Positions 22,575 through 25,832 of a DNA stretch of 25,832 bases are shown here, in pieces. Where the stretch lies: positions 1 through 25,832 of the forward strand of contig NZ_JAJBQV010000028.1 in assembly GCF_020539865.1 (NCBI RefSeq). Reading direction: 5' to 3'. Each line of letters begins with the position of its first letter. Within the stretch, counting starts at the first letter, position 1. A model generated the notes under the pieces. The model searched no databases and was not told the origin of the DNA. It was given only the letters and a program-made list of their open reading frames with translations. The DNA comes from Megasphaera elsdenii (GTDB lineage: Bacteria; Bacillota; Negativicutes; Veillonellales; Megasphaeraceae). The position numbers and the translations under genes were made by a program.

Positions 22575-23454
22575 AATCTTTTAGGAATCGTCCTTCTGCG
22601 ACTTTTTTCAAATATTGTCCATATGGGCTCTTGCCGTATTTGACGGCGCTTTCCATGAGGGTTTCTTTATCAATCCAGCCGTGGCCATAGGCGATGTCTT
22701 CTAAGGCCGCGATTTGGATGCCGGCTCTCGTTTCTACAGCTTTGACGAAATTCGAAGCTTCACTCAGGCTGTTGACCGTTCCCGTGTCGAGCCAGGCGTA
22801 ACCCCGTCCCAGGGTGACAACGTTGAGATTCCCTTTTTCCAAATACATCTGATTCAAGTCTGTGATTTCCAGTTCGCCCCGCGCCGACGGCTTGACCTGT
22901 TTGGCATATTCACAAACATGCTTATCATAAAAATACAGGCCCGTAACGGCATAATTCGTCTTCGGCTGTGCCGGTTTTTCTTCAATAGAAATGGCTTTGC
23001 CCTTTTCATCGAATTCAATGACGCCGAACCGTTCCGGATCATCGACATAATAGCCAAATACCGTAGCCCCTTCCGTATTAGCTGCAGCCTGCTGCAAATG
23101 ACGGGTCAGCCCAGCACCATAGAAAATATTATCGCCCAAAACCATGGCGCACGGTTCCCCATTGATGAACTCTTCACCTAAAATAAAGGCCTGCGCCAAC
23201 CCATCTGGCGACGGCTGCACCTTATAACTCAAATGGATACCATAACGGGACCCATCTCCCAGGAGCCGTTCAAAATTTGGCAAATCCGACGGCGTCGAAA
23301 TAATCAAAATATCCCGAATCCCAGCCAACATCAATGTCGACAACGGATAATAAATCATCGGCTTATCATATACCGGCAACAACTGCTTAGACGTCACCAT
23401 CGTCAACGGATATAGCCGCGTCCCACTACCACCAGCTAATACAATCCCTTTCAA
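22573..23454 (-). CDS. rfbA: Glucose-1-phosphate thymidylyltransferase
   Basis: First enzyme of dTDP-L-rhamnose synthesis: dTTP + glucose-1-phosphate to dTDP-glucose. 293 residues. TTG 23454 is the likely start: it gives the canonical (M)[17 protein letters not shown] and lies 8 nt after SD GAGGAG, whereas GTG 23463 directly touches the SD. Motifs: [13 protein letters not shown] nucleotide loop, [30 protein letters not shown] with the metal Asp, and GYAWLDTGT. First gene after the promoter at 23489-23517 and thus the head of the rfb transcription unit. Confidence 0.96.
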   Translation of the reverse strand: MKGIVLAGGSGTRLYPLTMVTSKQLLPVYDKPMIYYPLSTLMLAGIRDILIISTPSDLPNFERLLGDGSRYGIHLSYKVQPSPDGLAQAFILGEEFINGEPCAMVLGDNIFYGAGLTRHLQQAAANTEGATVFGYYVDDPERFGVIEFDEKGKAISIEEKPAQPKTNYAVTGLYFYDKHVCEYAKQVKPSARGELEITDLNQMYLEKGNLNVVTLGRGYAWLDTGTVNSLSEASNFVKAVETRAGIQIAALEDIAYGHGWIDKETLMESAVKYGKSPYGQYLKKVAEGRFLKD

Positions 23455-23488
23455 AAAAATCACTCCTCACCGTAAAATCTAACAATTC

Positions 23489-23517
23489 ATTATACCAAAA
23501 AAGAACCTGCTACACAA
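23489..23517 (-). promoter_or_regulatory. Promoter of the rfbA transcription unit
   Basis: Minus strand: TTGTGT (23517-23512), 17-nt spacer, TATAAT (23494-23489), 35 nt before the TTG start. The spacing is ideal; the -35 is moderate. Confidence 0.7.
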
Positions 23518-23530
23518 AATCATAAATAAC

Positions 23531-23543
23531 TTGACGGCGTCAA
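23531..23543. promoter_or_regulatory. Short palindrome upstream of the rfbA promoter
   Basis: TTGACG-G-CGTCAA, a 6-bp inverted repeat with a single central base, lying 14 bp upstream of the -35. A possible operator or activator site; no regulator known. Confidence 0.3.
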
Positions 23544-23555
23544 CATATTGTGGGA

Positions 23556-23600
23556 ATAAAAAAACAGCCACAAACCCAAGCAGTTCATGGCTGTTTTTTC
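23556..23600 (-). terminator. Terminator after galU
   Basis: In minus-strand reading, AAAAAACAGCCA pairs with TGGCTGTTTTTT around a GC-containing loop region and continues into a T run. It begins 1-2 nt after the galU stop and separates glf-galU from the rfbA unit. Confidence 0.85.
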
Positions 23601-23601
23601 A

Positions 23602-24465
23602 TTATATATACTGATTCAGATAAGTCCGAAAAGCATCTTTTAATTCAGGGCGCCGCAAGGCGTATTCTACCGTTGCTTTTAGGTAATCTAACTGATTGCC
23701 TACGTCGTAGCGTTTTCCTTCTATTTGGCAAGTATAGACAGCTTGGCGGCTGGCCATGATTTTTAGGGCATCGGCTAATCTGATTTCGCCGTTTTCATCA
23801 GGCTGGACACGGCGCAGGATTTCAAATATATCTGGTGTCAGGACATAGCGTCCCAGCATGGCTGATTTTCCATCGGCTTCATGGCCGACTGCCTTTTCTA
23901 CGTTGAGGAAACGGGAAATGCCGGTTTTCTCGATAGCCACGCTTTGCAGAATATTCCGCGGAACGGCTTGATTTCCATTCAATGTCTGGCAGCCTACCAT
24001 AGTTGCGCCGTATTTATTATACATTCTCATCAGCTGATGCATGGCCGGTTCTTGTTCATGATAGATGATATCATCGCCGAGGAGGACAGCAAAAGGTTCA
24101 TTGTCGATAAAGGATTCAGCACAAAGGATAGCATCCCCTAAGCCGCGCATATGTTTCTGGCGAATGTAATGGACATTAATCTTTGAGATTTCCTGTACCA
24201 GTTCTAGGTACTGCAACTTCCCTTGCTGACGTAAGTGATACTCCAGCTCGACATTCGTATCGAAATGGTCTTCGATAGCCCGTTTCCCATGGCCGGTGAT
24301 GACTAAAATTTCTTCGATGCCACTTTGAATAGCTTCTTCCACGATATATTGAATCACGGGCTTATCGACGATAGGGATCATCTCTTTAGGAATTGACTTG
24401 GTCGCCGGCAGAAAGCGTGTCCCATAGCCTGCCGCCGGGATGACGGCTTTACGAATGAGCTTCAT
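23602..24465 (-). CDS. galU: UTP--glucose-1-phosphate uridylyltransferase
   Basis: Makes UDP-glucose for surface polysaccharide and galactose interconversion. 287 residues, typical of GalU. IRKAVIPAAGYGTRFLPATK with PKEMIPIVDKPVIQYIVEEA at the N-terminus, VLLGDDIIYHEQEPAMHQLM, and GKRYDVGNQLDYLKATVEYA near the end are diagnostic and separate it from the related RfbA next door. Its ATG lies 17 nt inside the end of glf, so translation is coupled. A terminator immediately follows. Confidence 0.96.
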   Translation of the reverse strand: MKLIRKAVIPAAGYGTRFLPATKSIPKEMIPIVDKPVIQYIVEEAIQSGIEEILVITGHGKRAIEDHFDTNVELEYHLRQQGKLQYLELVQEISKINVHYIRQKHMRGLGDAILCAESFIDNEPFAVLLGDDIIYHEQEPAMHQLMRMYNKYGATMVGCQTLNGNQAVPRNILQSVAIEKTGISRFLNVEKAVGHEADGKSAMLGRYVLTPDIFEILRRVQPDENGEIRLADALKIMASRQAVYTCQIEGKRYDVGNQLDYLKATVEYALRRPELKDAFRTYLNQYI

Positions 24466-25552
24466 ATTTTTTCACCATCTCTAAGGCACTAGCAATAACG
24501 TCATCCATGTCATAGTACTTATATTCCGCTAAACGGCCACCGAAAATGACATTTTTTTCTTGTGCTGCTAAGGCTGCATACTGTTCATATAAATGCTGAT
24601 TCCGTTCGTTGTTGACCGGATAATAAGCTTCTTCACCAGGATGCCAATCTGCCGGGTATTCTTTGGTGACATACGTAACCGGCTGTTCGCCGAATTCAAA
24701 ATGTTTATGTTCGATGCTGCGTGTATACGGCGTTTCCCGGTCGGTATAATTCATGACTGCTACACCTTGATAGTTTTCTTCTTCTATGCGTTCCGTTTCA
24801 AAACGAAGGCCGCGGTATTCCAAGCGACCCAATTTATAGTCAAAGTATTCATCAATCGGTCCCGTATAGACTACCGTCTTCGCAATTCCTTCATATTCCT
24901 GGCGAGTCTTATTATAATCGACGCCAGTCCGAACTTCGATGCCTTCAAGGAGCGCGTTGATCAATACATTATAGCCGCCAATAGGAATACCCTGATAACG
25001 GTCATTGAAATAGTTGTTGTCAAACGTATATCGTACCGGCAGACGTTTAATGATGAAAGCCGGAAGTTCCGTGCAGCTCCGTCCCCACTGTTTTTCCGTA
25101 TAGCCCTTGATCAGTTTCGTATAGATGTCCGTACCGATGAGGGAAATGGCCTGTTCTTCCAAATTCTTCGGTTCCGTAATCCCCGCTTCCTGACGCTGCT
25201 GGGCAATCTTGGCCGCCGCCTGCTTCGGCGTAACGACGCCCCACATCTTGGTAAAGGTATTCATATTGAAAGGCAGATTGTACAATTCACCTTTATAATT
25301 CGCTACTGGCGAATTGACATAATTATTGAATTCCACGAACCGGTTCACATAATCCCAAACCGCTTTATTCGAAGTATGGAAAATATGAGCGCCATATTTA
25401 TGAATCCGGATTCCTTCCTTTTCTTCACAATACACATTGCCACCCACATGATCCCGCCGTTCCAGAACCAGACAAGACTTACCAGCCTTCGTCATTTCAT
25501 GGGCAAATACAGAACCAAACAATCCACTGCCAACAATCAGATAATCAAACAT
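24449..25552 (-). CDS. glf: UDP-galactopyranose mutase
   Basis: FAD enzyme that contracts UDP-galactopyranose to UDP-galactofuranose, the donor for Galf in surface glycans. 367 residues from ATG 25552, the size usual for bacterial Glf; the longer open frame to 25627 is rejected because MFDYLIVGSGLFGSVFAHEM is the flavin-binding N-terminus and AAGGAGG lies 11 nt upstream. Other motifs: RRDHVGGNVYCEE, YGAHIFHTSNKAVWDYVNRF, and RLAEYKYYDMDDVIASALEM at the C-terminus with the conserved Arg/Tyr region. First gene of the glf-galU unit, with a candidate promoter 77 nt upstream. Confidence 0.96.
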   Translation of the reverse strand: MFDYLIVGSGLFGSVFAHEMTKAGKSCLVLERRDHVGGNVYCEEKEGIRIHKYGAHIFHTSNKAVWDYVNRFVEFNNYVNSPVANYKGELYNLPFNMNTFTKMWGVVTPKQAAAKIAQQRQEAGITEPKNLEEQAISLIGTDIYTKLIKGYTEKQWGRSCTELPAFIIKRLPVRYTFDNNYFNDRYQGIPIGGYNVLINALLEGIEVRTGVDYNKTRQEYEGIAKTVVYTGPIDEYFDYKLGRLEYRGLRFETERIEEENYQGVAVMNYTDRETPYTRSIEHKHFEFGEQPVTYVTKEYPADWHPGEEAYYPVNNERNQHLYEQYAALAAQEKNVIFGGRLAEYKYYDMDDVIASALEMVKKYEAHS

Positions 25553-25628
25553 CACACTAACAGCCTCCTTAAAACCTATAACCAAATTAAATAACCTATC
25601 CTTTCCTTGTACCTCTTCATATTTCATT

Positions 25629-25657
25629 ATATTATTTTGCTGGAACTATAATGGCAA
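25629..25657 (-). promoter_or_regulatory. Candidate promoter of glf-galU
   Basis: Minus strand: TTGCCA (25657-25652), 17-nt spacer, TAATAT (25634-25629). The -35 has 5 of 6 and the -10 has 4 of 6 consensus bases; an overlapping TATAAT offset by a few bases is an alternative -10. Confidence 0.45.
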
Positions 25658-25828
25658 TATATACCTCTTTTCAAAGGAAATCTACCCTCGTACAGCATGC
25701 CTCTTCATAACATAATTCCAAATCGTCACAATTACTGTAGCAAAATGGTGCTAGCATATAAATAGGACAAGTCAAACTGAGGTTTTCCATAAAGTGATAC
25801 AATAAAAGTATATATAGGGGGCCTTAGT

Positions 25829-25832
25829 ATGA
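25829..25832 (+). CDS. Possible start of the next plus-strand gene (window edge)
   Basis: ATG at 25829-25831, preceded by AGGGGG 8 nt upstream and an AT-rich stretch with TACAAT. Only the start codon is inside the window, so the product cannot be known. Confidence 0.3.

Noticed and set aside
22133..22576. Diversity-generating retroelement
   Set aside because: Only an Avd-like fold relative is present; no reverse transcriptase and no template/variable repeat pair seen.
24593..25594. 333-codon plus-strand frame across glf
   Set aside because: Antisense to glf, which has all flavin-site motifs; no initiation signals.

Overview
The window looks like chromosomal DNA from a diderm Firmicute of the Negativicutes, with a Veillonellaceae/Megasphaera-like organism the best guess. 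The base composition is moderate, AAGGAGG-type ribosome binding sites are strong, and there is an outer-membrane trimeric autotransporter adhesin with an extended signal peptide (ESPR). Cell-surface sugar genes (dTDP-rhamnose, UDP-galactofuranose) are also present. Species assignment is inference only.

Layout. (1) 1-1016: end of an IS200/IS605-type element carrying a partial tnpB (minus strand). Its terminal hairpin abuts the next operon. (2) 1020-7061 (+): a tight tetrapyrrole operon hemC-cobA/hemD-hemB-hemA-hemL, which makes uroporphyrinogen III from glutamyl-tRNA and commits it toward precorrin-2 (siroheme/cobalamin). (3) 7345-8716 (-): polar amino-acid ABC permease and ATPase with a consensus promoter, no binding protein. 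(4) 8947-10466 (-): a shikimate-kinase-like gene overlapping pfkA. (5) 10684-11640 (+): a DUF2325 protein. (6) 11737-17199 (-): a 5.5 kb trimeric autotransporter adhesin gene, broken by two in-frame amber codons and two compensating frameshifts, and lacking its C-terminal membrane anchor. (7) 17502-18389 (+): a divergent secreted protein with a His/Pro-rich tail. (8) 18439-25552 (-): a sugar-nucleotide block read glf-galU, terminator, rfbA-four-helix-bundle gene-rfbB-rfbD-rfbC, then the 3' remnant of a HAD phosphatase. (9) A possible start codon of the next plus-strand gene lies at the right edge.

Functional logic. galU supplies UDP-glucose, and Glf converts UDP-galactopyranose to UDP-galactofuranose. 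RfbA/B/C/D make dTDP-L-rhamnose. These are precursors for O-antigen or other surface polysaccharide; no glycosyltransferases are in view.

The most notable non-gene signals are: a hairpin that would bring a distant Shine-Dalgarno next to the hemC start; the multiply lesioned adhesin; a pair of ~75-bp inverted repeats flanking rfbD; a 19-nt sequence shared exactly by the rfbC and rfbD leaders; and a dispersed intergenic repeat family present in at least four gaps. I found no clear new multi-gene system, CRISPR array, tRNA or rRNA.
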